Assembly (NCBI GenBank): GCA_025057135.1
Contig: JANWXY010000021.1
Location: 1 to 55,162, forward strand
DNA from: Bacteroidia bacterium
GTDB taxonomy: Bacteria; Bacteroidota; Bacteroidia; SpSt-205
Length of the DNA stretch: 55,162 nucleotides
Reading direction: 5' to 3'
Part shown: piece after piece, positions 39,366 through 50,195 of the stretch
Layout of the letters: every line of letters starts with the position of its first letter
Numbering within the stretch: the first letter of the stretch is position 1
The notes under the pieces: model-generated
Seen by the model: only the letters and a program-made list of their open reading frames with translations
Told to the model about the DNA's origin: nothing
Databases searched by the model: none
Translations under genes and position numbers: made by a program

Positions 39366-42103
39366 ATGTCATCTATCTGTGGAATGTCCTGCCGCCACTC
39401 CGTCAGAAACGCTTCTATTTCAGCCCTTTGCCTGGAAGCAGGGAGATTTAGCTTTTCGGACAGCAAGTCGCGCAGTCGCCTCATCATAAACTTAGTTCGC
39501 TTAGCTGGCTGTCCATTTATTTTTTCCCAGCCAAACTGATCTATAATCCCGTCCGTAAAGAGATAGAAGCTCGTCTGGGGGCGTAGGGGTATTGTGTGGC
39601 TCTCAAAAGTTATTTCCATTTGAATGGCATCTCCACCAATGCTGCGGCGGGAACCTTTGATTTCTATCATTTCTCCTTCTGAGGTAAATACAATAAGGGG
39701 ACGCCGTGCCCCAGCAAATCTAAGAACCCCCATGGATGTGTCTATCAAACACAAAGCGATATCCATCCCATCCTTTATTTTGTCTTGATAAAGGGTCTGG
39801 TGCAGCGTTAGTCGCAGCTCATCATCTAATCGCTGGAGGATAATAGACGGGTCCTTGTCGCCTTCCTCTTGGGCCAAGCGATTGAGCAGGGTCGTACCTA
39901 TCATGCTCATGAAAGCCCCAGGTACTCCATGCCCCGTACAATCTGCGACCGCTAAAAGGCTCTGAGTAGGTGAAAGGGCATGATAAAAGTAAAAGTCACC
40001 ACTCACTACATCCCGAGGTAGGTAGAGCACAAATGCCTCAGGAAAGCGCTCATAAAATGGTGTCAAGTCTGGTAAAATAGCCAACTGTATGCGCTTAGCG
40101 TATTGGATGCTTTCATCTATCTCCTGCTTGGCTTTCTCCAATTCTGCCTTTTGCTCCTCCAATAAAGTTTTCTGATCTTCAATCAGTTGATTGCGCTTGG
40201 CCAGCTCGGCATTTATTTCCCGTTCTCGCTGATTTTTCCGGTACAGGACCAGGGAGAAGCCCGCCGCTGCGGCTATCAGCACAAGCGCACTAATGATTAT
40301 GACCCAGGTAATCTGGCGAGCCTTTTCTGCTCGCAGTTTTTCGGCTTCTAAGATGCGCTCTTGCTCCTGACGCTCCTTTTGGTAGAGATAGTTTAGTTCC
40401 ATGCGCGTCATGGCACGGGCGTTCTCTTCGTTAGAAAGGCGATGGATAGCCTGTATGAGCGGTTGAATATACTTGTAACCTTTTTCATACAGCCCCAGCT
40501 TACCGTAGACAAGTATCAGCTTTTCATACACTTCGGCAAGCTCGCTATAAGCTTCCAGAGGCTCTAAAATGGCACGTGCTTCTTCGTAAGCCTGGACGGC
40601 TTCTCTAAACTGATTGCCTGAAACTGCCAGTTGGCCCTCGGTCATATAGACATAGGCGAGCGTGTATGGGTCGCGTCCCTTACGAGCATACTGGAAAGCC
40701 ATCTGGAGGAATTTTTTAGACTCTGAAAGATTGCTTTGCTCAAACGCTAATCGGGCGGTATTTATGCAAGCTTTGGCTGCGGAGTTCCAATCCTCGGCTT
40801 CTTCGGCTAATATGAGGGACTCGCGGAGTAAGTTACGTGCCGCATCCAAGTTGCCTAACTTGATTTGGACTACTGCTAAGTTGCTCGCTACTTTGAATGG
40901 GAATCGTGTATCTGGGGCGAGATTAGCGTATTCTGCCGCCATGCTGAACATCTCAGAGGCTTTTTGCCAGTTCTCTTGATTGAAGTAGATTTCGCCGAGA
41001 TTATTCAGCACCATTGGGAGTAGCGTAGAGTCCCCATTATTTTCACAGATGCGGCGCGCCTCTAATAGGTGTTCCATGGCTTGTGGATACAGAGCTTGGG
41101 CGTTGTATATATTGGCGAGGTTTAGGAGAATCCGCACGGACAGAGAGGAGGCGCCTTTACGCTGGGCGATGTTGAGGGCGACTTGGAAGAGGTCCTTAGC
41201 TCGAGCATAAGCTCCTTTGGCATAGAATCCATCTGAGGCTATCCAATTCAGCAGTTCAGCCCAGGTCAGGCTATCAGAGGAGAGTTCTTTTTCTGCTTCA
41301 TAAATGAGGGTGTCGGCCTGAGTGGGTCCCGAAGAGAGCGCCTGGATGATTGCAAAACCGTAGGCGTCTTTTAGCCAATCACGAATTCCTGAGTTTCGTG
41401 CTATGGAGATGATTCTCCGCTGGGTTGCCAAAGCTTCGGGTTGCTTACCTTGACGGAGATAAAGCAGGGACAAGGTCTTGAGGGCGTTTCTTAGGTAGTA
41501 TAGCTCTTTGTTTTGTTCAGCCAGAGCAATCGCTTCCCGAATGCTCTCTTCGGCGAGTTCGTATAGGTTTAGTTTGAGGTAGAGTTCTGAGAGATTGATT
41601 AGGCACATGTTGATGAGCTGGGGCTGTTTGGACTGCCTAGCCAACTCTAAGGAGCGCTGGTAAAGAGACTGGGCTTCTAAGGTGTTGCCTATATTTTCTG
41701 CGAGGGAAGCTTTAAGATTGAGTACTTGTACAAGAAGGGCGGGGTCTGGAGGGAGCTGAGTAGTAAGGCTCTCGGATTGAGCGAGCAGCCGCATCGCTTG
41801 GTCGTAAGACCCAGCGTAGTACAGAGCCGATGCCTGATAATATAGGCTGAGAGCTTGCCGACGAATATCTCTATTCTTCTGAGCGTACGGAAAAGCGCGT
41901 CGAGCATAATCCGCAGCCTGTCGCTCGTTGATATTTAGGTACAGTTTAGCTAAGCTAATATACGCACTGGCATAAGTAGTGTCTGGGAGCTTGGCCCGAC
42001 GAACAAGCTGCTCTAAGGAGTCTATCTCTCGCATGCTCTGTGCCCATGCAAAGAGAAAGCCCGTCCAGACCGCTATCCTCACAGCTACCACTAAGGTAGG
42101 CAT
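39335..42103 (-). CDS. TPR sensor protein with SpoIIE-type PP2C phosphatase domain
   Basis: A 922-residue signalling protein. A signal peptide (MPTLVVAVRIAVWTGFLFAWAQ) is followed by a long periplasmic array of TPR repeats, one transmembrane helix near 594-616 ('WVIIISALVLIAAAAGFSLVLY'), a coiled coil ('NQLIEDQKTLLEEQKAELEK') and a cytoplasmic PP2C/SpoIIE phosphatase domain (about 668-922). The phosphatase shows 'LPRDVVSGDFYFY', 'VADCTGHGVPGAFMSMIG' and 'YLFTDGIIDQFG' with the expected metal-binding Asp residues. Such proteins dephosphorylate anti-sigma-factor antagonists in response to an envelope signal. The partner is not encoded nearby. It abuts maf and overlaps the barrel gene. Confidence 0.87.
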   Translation of the reverse strand: MPTLVVAVRIAVWTGFLFAWAQSMREIDSLEQLVRRAKLPDTTYASAYISLAKLYLNINERQAADYARRAFPYAQKNRDIRRQALSLYYQASALYYAGSYDQAMRLLAQSESLTTQLPPDPALLVQVLNLKASLAENIGNTLEAQSLYQRSLELARQSKQPQLINMCLINLSELYLKLNLYELAEESIREAIALAEQNKELYYLRNALKTLSLLYLRQGKQPEALATQRRIISIARNSGIRDWLKDAYGFAIIQALSSGPTQADTLIYEAEKELSSDSLTWAELLNWIASDGFYAKGAYARAKDLFQVALNIAQRKGASSLSVRILLNLANIYNAQALYPQAMEHLLEARRICENNGDSTLLPMVLNNLGEIYFNQENWQKASEMFSMAAEYANLAPDTRFPFKVASNLAVVQIKLGNLDAARNLLRESLILAEEAEDWNSAAKACINTARLAFEQSNLSESKKFLQMAFQYARKGRDPYTLAYVYMTEGQLAVSGNQFREAVQAYEEARAILEPLEAYSELAEVYEKLILVYGKLGLYEKGYKYIQPLIQAIHRLSNEENARAMTRMELNYLYQKERQEQERILEAEKLRAEKARQITWVIIISALVLIAAAAGFSLVLYRKNQREREINAELAKRNQLIEDQKTLLEEQKAELEKAKQEIDESIQYAKRIQLAILPDLTPFYERFPEAFVLYLPRDVVSGDFYFYHALSPTQSLLAVADCTGHGVPGAFMSMIGTTLLNRLAQEEGDKDPSIILQRLDDELRLTLHQTLYQDKIKDGMDIALCLIDTSMGVLRFAGARRPLIVFTSEGEMIEIKGSRRSIGGDAIQMEITFESHTIPLRPQTSFYLFTDGIIDQFGWEKINGQPAKRTKFMMRRLRDLLSEKLNLPASRQRAEIEAFLTEWRQDIPQIDDICLIGLRYTG

Positions 42104-42688
42104 TTATGACTCCCCGACAAAAATCTTACCAAATGTTTGCTCCCAAAAGCGTGCTAATCGCTGAACTGGAAGTCCCATTACGTTGTAAAAATCGCCTTTT
42201 ATTTCAGCTATGCCTACGAGTCCAATCAAGTCTTGGGCCCCATATGCGCCTGCCTTGTCTAATGGTGGGCTTTTCTTCAAGTAGTGGGCGATAAGTCCAT
42301 CAGATAGGTGATGAAATCGCACAGCCGTTTCCTCGTAAAAACACCAGCTGCGATGAAGCGATCCCACAGCTACTCCGGTATAAACTGTGTGCCACCCACC
42401 TGACAATCGCCTCAGGAATTGCTCAGCTTCTATTTCGTCATGGGGCTTTCCGAGGAGCTGTCCTGCATGTACGACGATGGTATCCGCTGAGATAGCGATT
42501 TCGTCAGATTTCAAGGCAGGCAATATGGTAGAGAGCTTGCGCAGAGCTAAGGACATTGCTTGCTGAGAAGGTAATAGACCTTCTGTGGGAGTCTCATCTA
42601 CGGCTGCTGGGCGCAGTTCCACCTCCCAGCCCAGAAGCTCAAGAAGAGCTCGCCGTCTCGGTGAAGCTGATACGAGTATCACCTTCAT
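42104..42688 (-). CDS. maf: Maf family nucleotide pyrophosphatase
   Basis: House-cleaning pyrophosphatase that hydrolyses dTTP/UTP or modified nucleotides. 'VILVSASPRRRALLELLGW' is the Maf signature, with 'ISADTIVVHAGQLLGKPHD' (catalytic Asp) and 'DKAGAYGAQDLIGLVGIAEIKGDFYNVMGLPV' in shorter conserved blocks. ATG 42688 starts at the family N-terminus; the track start 42706 adds six residues. It overlaps the 3' end of the DUF1015 gene by 50 nt and its stop abuts the ATG of the SpoIIE gene, so it is embedded in the operon. Confidence 0.92.
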   Translation of the reverse strand: MKVILVSASPRRRALLELLGWEVELRPAAVDETPTEGLLPSQQAMSLALRKLSTILPALKSDEIAISADTIVVHAGQLLGKPHDEIEAEQFLRRLSGGWHTVYTGVAVGSLHRSWCFYEETAVRFHHLSDGLIAHYLKKSPPLDKAGAYGAQDLIGLVGIAEIKGDFYNVMGLPVQRLARFWEQTFGKIFVGES

Positions 42689-43790
42689 AGTAAAAGCACA
42701 TTCCACTGAGAACTTTCGGGAAAAAATAGGTCGTTTTGGGAGGCAAGGGATAGCCCATCTGAGCCGCTTTTTCTACATACAAAAACGGAAGCTCAGAGAG
42801 AATAAATGCCCAGCCTTCCCCTCTCATGGCAGCTTCCATCACCTGGGCAGGTTCCCGAGAAAAAGTGATGGATGTGGCGACTTTGTCTAACACCCATTCG
42901 TGTAGATAAGCGACGAGGGGGCGATTTTCTAAGTGCTCCCAGAGAGAGGGCAGCAGACTCGCTGTGAAGGCTTTACCTTCTGGTGAAACTATCCCTATAG
43001 TATGTCGTAGTCCCTGTATCTCCTGCCATAGCGGAATCCGAGCAGCCGAGGCTCGGAGAATAAAGTATCTGCTCAGTATCGGCATGGGCGAAGTATTTAC
43101 CTTCACCAGGCGATGTGTGGGAGCGATAACGAGTGTGTCGTCTTGCATGGAGGTTAGATATACGAGAAGGTAGCGCTGTTTAGCTTCATGAGCCGCTTTC
43201 CAGCGATGATGCCCATCAGCGATGTAAAATGGCCCCTGGCCTATGGCTTCTATAATTTGTTTTTGATGCACTAAGTGATGTATTGGTCCCCACCGATGCA
43301 TAACGCCATCATGCCCTCCATAGACAAACTCTGGACATACTAAATAACTCCGTAAAAGCGGATAAATCTCTGACCAGCGCCCGTGATTTAGGACATGAAC
43401 GGGTGTGCTCTGGACAGGTAATGTGGAAAGAGCATGCTTTATACCCGACACGCGCTCAGAAAGTACGGCTTCATGCGGGAGAAACGCAGCGTCAGTCGGT
43501 AAAATGCCAATCACGCCGACGCGCTGATAAGAATGTCCTCCTCTACCATATCGGTAGAAAGTCTGACTATATGCATAAAAGGCTGGTAAGGGTTCTTTGC
43601 GTATCGCTTTTTCTGCTATCCATCTCTGCCATACAGGAGCGAGGTCTGTCTGCGCTTCGGGATAGGCGATATGGATAGCCTGAAAGGGGTTTTGGCGGAG
43701 CGACTCTATCTGCGTCGTGGAGAGGGCATCTCTCACGGGACAAACAAGGGGTGTATTTTGATACACCCACCCTTGGAATGGCTCTATCAC
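42639..43790 (-). CDS. DUF1015 family protein
   Basis: A 383-residue protein of the DUF1015 family, shown by 'QGWVYQNTPLVCPVRDALS', 'AIHIAYPEAQTD', 'SYQRVGVIGILP', 'VLSERVSGIKHAL' and the invariant 'YIADGHHRWKAA'. The family is widespread, is often found near serA/serC in other bacteria, and has no established activity; the 'DGHHR' block suggests a ParB/sulfiredoxin-like nucleotide fold. The start overlaps the SDR stop by 4 nt (ATGA) and its end overlaps maf. Confidence 0.82.
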   Translation of the reverse strand: MIEPFQGWVYQNTPLVCPVRDALSTTQIESLRQNPFQAIHIAYPEAQTDLAPVWQRWIAEKAIRKEPLPAFYAYSQTFYRYGRGGHSYQRVGVIGILPTDAAFLPHEAVLSERVSGIKHALSTLPVQSTPVHVLNHGRWSEIYPLLRSYLVCPEFVYGGHDGVMHRWGPIHHLVHQKQIIEAIGQGPFYIADGHHRWKAAHEAKQRYLLVYLTSMQDDTLVIAPTHRLVKVNTSPMPILSRYFILRASAARIPLWQEIQGLRHTIGIVSPEGKAFTASLLPSLWEHLENRPLVAYLHEWVLDKVATSITFSREPAQVMEAAMRGEGWAFILSELPFLYVEKAAQMGYPLPPKTTYFFPKVLSGMCFYYEGDTRISFTETASSS

Positions 43791-44632
43791 GGACGGATAG
43801 GAGCTTCCTCAGTATGTGCGATAAACTGCAGCTCGGGAAAGTTCCGTAGAGAGGTATATTTATCCCAAGTTTGCCGAGCTTCATCGCCCAAAATCAGATG
43901 CTTTGGAGCCCATCCCATCTCTACGCAGTGTAGTAATACATGCGCAATGTGCTTAGGGTCGCCGGGCTGCTGTCCGTTCATTTGAGCGTAGCGTTCAGCC
44001 ATGAGTGCATGGAGTTCATAATAGGGGCTGTTGGGGTTTAGATGCTCTAAGGAGGGGGCTTTTTCCAATGAACTGCCGGCCCAGTCTGTACGATATGGTC
44101 CTGGGGCGACGTTACACACATAGATGCCGAAGGGGGCTACTTCCTGCGCCAGCGCCTCACTTAGGCCCGTTACTGCAAACTTGGTGGCATTGTACAGGGT
44201 TGTTCCTTTGAAGCCGAAGTAACCTGCAATGGATGAGATATTGAAGATGAAGCCTCCTCCATTCTGACGCATGTGGGGCAGGACCGCTTGACACATCCAG
44301 ATGACGCCGAGTAGGTTAGTATCAACCTGTCGTTGAATAGATTCAGGGGTGAGGTCTTCTAAGGCGCCGACGAGTCCATAGCCGGCGTTATTCACGAGTA
44401 CGGAGGGGACGAAGCCGGCTTTAGCAGCGGCGGAGACTACATGAAAGGCTTGTGTGCGTTGCTGGACATCCAGCGGAAAGAGCATCGTTTGTTCGGGATA
44501 TTGCTGGTGGAGGTCTTCCACTGAGGAGGGGCGCCGAGCCGTAAGTATCACCCGATGTCCGGCGGCTAAAGCAACTTCAGCGATAGCCCGCCCAATGCCT
44601 CTACTAGTGCCTGTGATGAGCCAGGTGCGCAC
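43787..44632 (-). CDS. Short-chain dehydrogenase/reductase (SDR)
   Basis: Classical NAD(P)-dependent SDR of 281 residues: cofactor motif 'TGTSRGIGRA', 'NNAGYGLVGALED', catalytic Ser in 'NISSIAGYFG', catalytic 'YNATK' and 'NVAPGPYRTDW'. 'RxGxxxxxTARRPSS'-like sequence after strand 2 suggests NADPH preference. Substrate not predictable. It starts 12 nt after thiC and overlaps the DUF1015 gene by 4 nt. Confidence 0.88.
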   Translation of the reverse strand: MRTWLITGTSRGIGRAIAEVALAAGHRVILTARRPSSVEDLHQQYPEQTMLFPLDVQQRTQAFHVVSAAAKAGFVPSVLVNNAGYGLVGALEDLTPESIQRQVDTNLLGVIWMCQAVLPHMRQNGGGFIFNISSIAGYFGFKGTTLYNATKFAVTGLSEALAQEVAPFGIYVCNVAPGPYRTDWAGSSLEKAPSLEHLNPNSPYYELHALMAERYAQMNGQQPGDPKHIAHVLLHCVEMGWAPKHLILGDEARQTWDKYTSLRNFPELQFIAHTEEAPIRP

Positions 44633-44644
44633 CTTGCAAATCTA

Positions 44645-46465
<1,821 letters not shown>

Positions 46466-46466
46466 T

Positions 46467-46474
46467 CAAATGTA
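46467..46474 (-). promoter_or_regulatory. -7 promoter box TACATTTG, 4 nt before thiC
   Basis: Perfect TAnnTTTG with spacer acct before ATG 46462. It implies a leaderless thiC mRNA. Confidence 0.7.
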
Positions 46475-46679
46475 ATCATTCTGCATGAAGGAGAGAGGTC
46501 TCCGATTAAGCAGGATGATAGCGGCCGACTCTTGGGATAGAGATACATGATAGAAGATGCTCTTATGGTGCTGTTTGTTTCCTGATTGAAAGCTGTCAGT
46601 TATCACAGACTTTGATGCCTGATAGCTATTTTTTATTGGAAAATACGCATTTTCTTGTGTGATCTGCCAAATCATGCTT
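46475..46679. other. AT-rich gap upstream of thiC
   Basis: About 205 nt between the OlsF-like stop and the thiC promoter box. On the minus strand it contains GAAAAT-gcgt-ATTTTC and an imperfect 9-bp inverted repeat AGCTaTCAG/CTGAcAGCT. I saw no CTGAGA or other TPP-aptamer core. The 84-aa ORF crossing it resembles no protein I know. Confidence 0.5.
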
Positions 46680-48533
46680 TTAGAAGCCCTTCTGAGGAGA
46701 AGGAGCGGTGGTTTTTCCATGTACTCTTAGGTATGTGGCATATCCTTCTTCCCCCAAATACTTCACCATGAGTTCAGGCGGAGAAGATAAAAGGTCGGTG
46801 ACTATTAGTATATCCATCGCGTCATTGAAGGCATGGTCTATGTTGAATGCGACAATCCGAGCGCCTAACTTGAGATAGTGCTTGATTAGTATAGGTACCT
46901 TAAGGTGGCTACCTTCAAGCTCTTCTATAAGCTCCTGAACATCTTGCAGACTTTGAACGGATACGGTGTAATAGTGCTGCTTATATTGCTTGGGGATAGT
47001 GTAGGGTGTCCGGCCGCGCGCATTCTGCATGAGGTCAGCCGCCCCATATTTATCTTCCAAAAATGCCGCTAATAGGGCTTTTGAGAGGTCTGGAAATTGT
47101 GAGCTGATGCTCACAGGTCCGATTAGGTATCGGTAGTGAGGATAGGTAAGTACGTACTGACCGATGCCGCGCCAGAGGAGATATAAGGGAGCAAATGAAC
47201 GCTGATACTTCTCCTGTATGAATGCCCGCCCTAATTCCAGGGCAGGGGACACTTCTTGAAAAAAGCTGCGTTTCATATGAAAGAGCGAATAAGTATATAA
47301 CCCACGCAGTCCCCGAGTACGGAGAATTTCATCGCAGCGTCCTATTCTATAGGCTCCTGCGATAGTGCGGTCAGTGATATTGTACAGAATCAGATGGTCA
47401 TACCATGTGTCGTAAGCATCTATGTCTTTGGCTTGATTCGTTCCTTCTCCTACGGCTCGGAAAGTCGTCTCTCTAAGGCGTCCGAGCTCTTCTAAAAGCA
47501 AAGGCTGTTGATTGCCTCTGAAAAAATATATCCTCCATTCTCCTTGAACAACTAAGCGCTGAGAAGTGGGAAGTTTTTCAAGTTCTTCTAAGATTCGCTC
47601 AGGAGGTATGGGGGGGATAATAGGTTGAGGACGAGAAGTAGGTTTAGGAAGGAGCTGTCGCATTCGCCGGAGATTTAGTCTTCTTCTTCGGCTTTCTACA
47701 CTTTCCCCTAAGAGGTACGTCTTGCTCCGTAAGTAAGCGGTGATTCTCTCGGCAGAACCGAGTGGCTTAAGCTTGGTGTAAGGCAGGACTTTACCCACCC
47801 GATAATGAACCTTGCGGGCAGGCGGCGAGACGAACTCCCGAATGAGAAGGCTTGTACGAAGTCGTGGATTTATCAGCCCAGCAATATGGAAAAGTAGGCT
47901 ATTCGTTCCATGAAAATAGAGGGGGAGAGCTGCGGCTTCGGTCTGCTGGATAAGCCTTCCGACGAGCGGATGCCATTCTGGTTCGCGAATACGGCCCGTC
48001 CGCAGATGTAAGCTTGCTACTTCGCCAGAAGGAAATATGCCCAGCAAGCCCCCCTGACGCAGGTATTGAATAGCTTGTTTGATGGGCTGGAGATTAAACT
48101 GTTTGGCATCATTGCCTCCGAAGGGGTCCACTAAGAGTAGGGTGTCTTTTACTTCCTCTACCCTTTCTAAAAAGAAGTTGGCGATGATTTTGAAGTCAGC
48201 TCTGATCTCGCTGAGAAAAAGAACTAAAAATATGGCCTCTATCCCACCAAATGGGTGATTACATACCACAATCATCGGCCCTTGATGAGCTCGGAGAGAG
48301 GATAGCTGCTCAGGAGGGGGTAAGACATACTGTACCCCAATCAAGTCTAGTACCCGTCGCGCAAACTCTCCGGGAGTGCGCCCACTCTCTTCGCAGAGGG
48401 CATAAAAACGATTGAGCTTTTCTATGCCGAGAGCTTTTTCTATCCAGGGGCCTGTCAGGGTATAAACAACACGCTGCCATGGGGTTTGGAGAAGCTCTCT
48501 CAACTCAATGAGCGGACGCTCGTACCGACTCAT
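46680..48533 (-). CDS. OlsF-like bifunctional acyltransferase (aminolipid synthesis)
   Basis: A 617-residue fusion. The N-terminal ~290 residues are a PlsC-type lysophospholipid acyltransferase ('MIVVCNHPFGGIEAIFL' near 88-104, 'LLLVDPFGGND', 'GGLLGIFPSGEVA'). The C-terminal ~280 residues are a GNAT-like N-acyltransferase of the OlsB type ('DTWYDHLILYNI', 'IAGAYRIGRCDEI', 'SPALELGRAFI', 'LLWRGIGQYV', 'YLIGPVSIS'). This order matches OlsF, which makes ornithine or related amino-acid lipids in Serratia and Flavobacterium; Bacteroides uses split GlsB/GlsA for glycine lipids. The usual Asp after 'NHPxGG' is Glu here. The head-group amino acid is not predictable. Confidence 0.82.
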   Translation of the reverse strand: MSRYERPLIELRELLQTPWQRVVYTLTGPWIEKALGIEKLNRFYALCEESGRTPGEFARRVLDLIGVQYVLPPPEQLSSLRAHQGPMIVVCNHPFGGIEAIFLVLFLSEIRADFKIIANFFLERVEEVKDTLLLVDPFGGNDAKQFNLQPIKQAIQYLRQGGLLGIFPSGEVASLHLRTGRIREPEWHPLVGRLIQQTEAAALPLYFHGTNSLLFHIAGLINPRLRTSLLIREFVSPPARKVHYRVGKVLPYTKLKPLGSAERITAYLRSKTYLLGESVESRRRRLNLRRMRQLLPKPTSRPQPIIPPIPPERILEELEKLPTSQRLVVQGEWRIYFFRGNQQPLLLEELGRLRETTFRAVGEGTNQAKDIDAYDTWYDHLILYNITDRTIAGAYRIGRCDEILRTRGLRGLYTYSLFHMKRSFFQEVSPALELGRAFIQEKYQRSFAPLYLLWRGIGQYVLTYPHYRYLIGPVSISSQFPDLSKALLAAFLEDKYGAADLMQNARGRTPYTIPKQYKQHYYTVSVQSLQDVQELIEELEGSHLKVPILIKHYLKLGARIVAFNIDHAFNDAMDILIVTDLLSSPPELMVKYLGEEGYATYLRVHGKTTAPSPQKGF

Positions 48534-48537
48534 GTAA

Positions 48538-48545
48538 CAAAGGTA
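48538..48545 (-). promoter_or_regulatory. -7 promoter box TACCTTTG, 4 nt before the OlsF-like gene
   Basis: Perfect TAnnTTTG with spacer ttac before ATG 48533. It shares a 57-nt divergent gap with the box at 48577. Confidence 0.7.
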
Positions 48546-48576
48546 TGAGGTGGTATTGCATTTGTCCGAAATGATG

Positions 48577-48584
48577 TATATTTG
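48577..48584 (+). promoter_or_regulatory. -7 promoter box TATATTTG, 6 nt before the small T9SS protein
   Basis: Perfect TAnnTTTG, then ggacgt and ATG 48591. TTG at 48556-48558, 18 nt upstream of the box, is a possible -33 element. Confidence 0.65.
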
Positions 48585-48590
48585 GGACGT

Positions 48591-49553
48591 ATGAAGTACC
48601 GCGTATTATTAGTTTTAGCTTTTGCATGGACCTTGAAGCTCCATGCGCAGTGCGGCAGTTGTACTTTCAATCAGAGTTTAGCTCCCACTCCCTATGGCTT
48701 CAATCCCGATACCCTGAGGCTGCCTGCAGGGAAAGATACCACACTGACTATTCATTTTACTTTCCCAGATACTGTGCGTCGGGGAACTTTCGTGGTCAAT
48801 CCGAACTACGCTATATGGGTGGATAGCCTGCGGCTGCTTCGTGGCCTAATAACTATAAGAGGTGGGAATAATCCCTTCAAGTATGACACTCAAAATCCTG
48901 CTGATGGCGGCATAGTATTCAACATACCCCACACTGCACGCACTATAAATGGATGCAGCAATCAACAGTTTGTCATATATAGGAACCCCGGGAATCCCTC
49001 TGGGGCACCAGCAGGTTCCTCCCCTCCCCGAGGGTGTGCGAACGTCTGTATTCGCACAGCGAGTGATCCTGGTTGCGATATGCTAATAATCCGAGTGCGT
49101 GCATTTATACCGGGTCTGGCTGATGTAGATGGAAAGGATACGGTCAATCTTGAGCCTGTTCTTTTAGGAAATCCGGCATGGCTTGATACGCTCTTCCGAT
49201 ATCCAATCATCATTGGTAACGCATCGTGTGATTCTACTCAGTTCCCTCGGCTCACTACGCCAGCCGCTCGGCAGTGTCCTAACACTTCTTTCTCGGGCGT
49301 AAGTCTTGGTCCTGCTTTGATGATTTTCCCGAATCCATCTTATGGGGAGGCGCAAGTGTTACTTGATATTCCGACCGCTTCTACTATGACTATTCGGGCT
49401 TTTGCCAGCGACGGAAGGGAAGTTTATCGGCATACCGCCTTCTATCAAGCTGGCACACATACGCACCCGCTGAGCTTGCCTGCGGGAGCTTACGTCGTAG
49501 TCCTCGAGGGAGCAGGGGGTAGTTATAGTCAGCGTCTCATGATGGTGGAGTAA
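48591..49553 (+). CDS. Small secreted protein with T9SS type A sorting domain
   Basis: A 320-residue protein with signal peptide (MKYRVLLVLAFAWTLKLHAQ) and a Cys-containing beta-sandwich body ('CGSCTFNQSLAP', 'TTLTIHFTFPDTVRRGTF', 'NGCSNQQFVIY', 'DPGCDMLIIRVRAF'). The C-terminal ~75 residues are a type A sorting domain: 'LMIFPNPSYGEAQVLLD', 'IRAFASDGREVYRH', 'LPAGAYVVVLEG' and 'SQRLMMVE'. I do not recognise the body domain. The track start 48582 (TTG) is replaced by ATG 48591. A strong terminator follows, so it is transcribed alone. Confidence 0.82.
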   Translation: MKYRVLLVLAFAWTLKLHAQCGSCTFNQSLAPTPYGFNPDTLRLPAGKDTTLTIHFTFPDTVRRGTFVVNPNYAIWVDSLRLLRGLITIRGGNNPFKYDTQNPADGGIVFNIPHTARTINGCSNQQFVIYRNPGNPSGAPAGSSPPRGCANVCIRTASDPGCDMLIIRVRAFIPGLADVDGKDTVNLEPVLLGNPAWLDTLFRYPIIIGNASCDSTQFPRLTTPAARQCPNTSFSGVSLGPALMIFPNPSYGEAQVLLDIPTASTMTIRAFASDGREVYRHTAFYQAGTHTHPLSLPAGAYVVVLEGAGGSYSQRLMMVE

Positions 49554-49576
49554 GCCTGAATAATAGAGCGTTCAAT

Positions 49577-49620
49577 CACGGGCAGGAGTACTCTACTTCT
49601 GCCCGTGCTTCTTTTATGAT
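49577..49620 (+). terminator. Strong intrinsic terminator after the T9SS protein
   Basis: CACGGGCAGGAGTA, loop CTC, TACTTCTGCCCGTG: a 14-bp stem (one G-T pair) with a 3-nt loop, followed by CTTCTTTTATGATTTT. The best terminator in the window. Confidence 0.9.
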
Positions 49621-49640
49621 TTTATCACACCGAAAAGCTT

Positions 49641-49648
49641 TATTTTTG
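49641..49648 (+). promoter_or_regulatory. -7 promoter box TATTTTTG, 4 nt before the small barrel protein
   Basis: Perfect TAnnTTTG with spacer gcat before ATG 49653. It starts the barrel-amidohydrolase-dipeptidase operon. Confidence 0.7.
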
Positions 49649-49652
49649 GCAT

Positions 49653-50195
49653 ATGCGTAGCCTGATGACGATAACCCTGGTTGTGGGTTTTGTTTTCGCA
49701 CAAAAGGGGATTAATGGATTCGGTCGTGTAGGCATCGGTGGCACATACGGACCTCATCTGATAGGAGCTTCGTTTCGTTTGCCCCTTGGATATGCAGACT
49801 TTACCTTTGTAGAGGTCGCAGGAGGTATAGGTTATTCCAAAGCGCCAAACCTCTCTGGCTTGCATCGGGGTTACACCATAGGTATGGGTATGAATCAAGG
49901 TATCTTGGGTACTTGGCTTACGCGAGATTGCGGTATTTACTGGTTTTTGCCGTACCTGGATTTAGGGGCCCGAGCGTATATCTACTCCTCTTTATCTCAG
50001 CCCGATGGAAATGGAGGGACCGTTCAGAAAACGGTTATCGTCCCCGATGTTTATGCTGGTGTAGGTACCCTCTTCAACTTAGTGAAGCATGTGGAGCTAT
50101 TTGCTTCTGCACGGCTGCGGAATGAAATCATAGATGAGTTTTCGCCTGCGTTCAGTTGGCAGGTAGGGGCACGGGTTAGTTTTGGATATAAATGA
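49653..50195 (+). CDS. Small outer-membrane beta-barrel-like protein
   Basis: A 180-residue protein with signal peptide (MRSLMTITLVVGFVFAQ). The rest is alternating beta-strand sequence rich in Gly and aromatics ('FGRVGIGGTYGPHLIGASF', 'VEVAGGIGYSKAPNL', 'PYLDLGARAYIYSSL', 'VELFASARLRNEI', 'FSWQVGARVSFGYK'). It ends in an aromatic-containing strand, as outer-membrane barrels do. No family recognised. It overlaps the amidohydrolase gene by 4 nt (ATGA). Confidence 0.6.
   Translation: MRSLMTITLVVGFVFAQKGINGFGRVGIGGTYGPHLIGASFRLPLGYADFTFVEVAGGIGYSKAPNLSGLHRGYTIGMGMNQGILGTWLTRDCGIYWFLPYLDLGARAYIYSSLSQPDGNGGTVQKTVIVPDVYAGVGTLFNLVKHVELFASARLRNEIIDEFSPAFSWQVGARVSFGYK

Noticed and set aside
46466-46720. 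84-aa minus-strand ORF between the OlsF-like gene and thiC
   Set aside because: It starts inside the upstream gene, ends in the thiC promoter box, and has random-looking sequence. A real small protein cannot be fully excluded.
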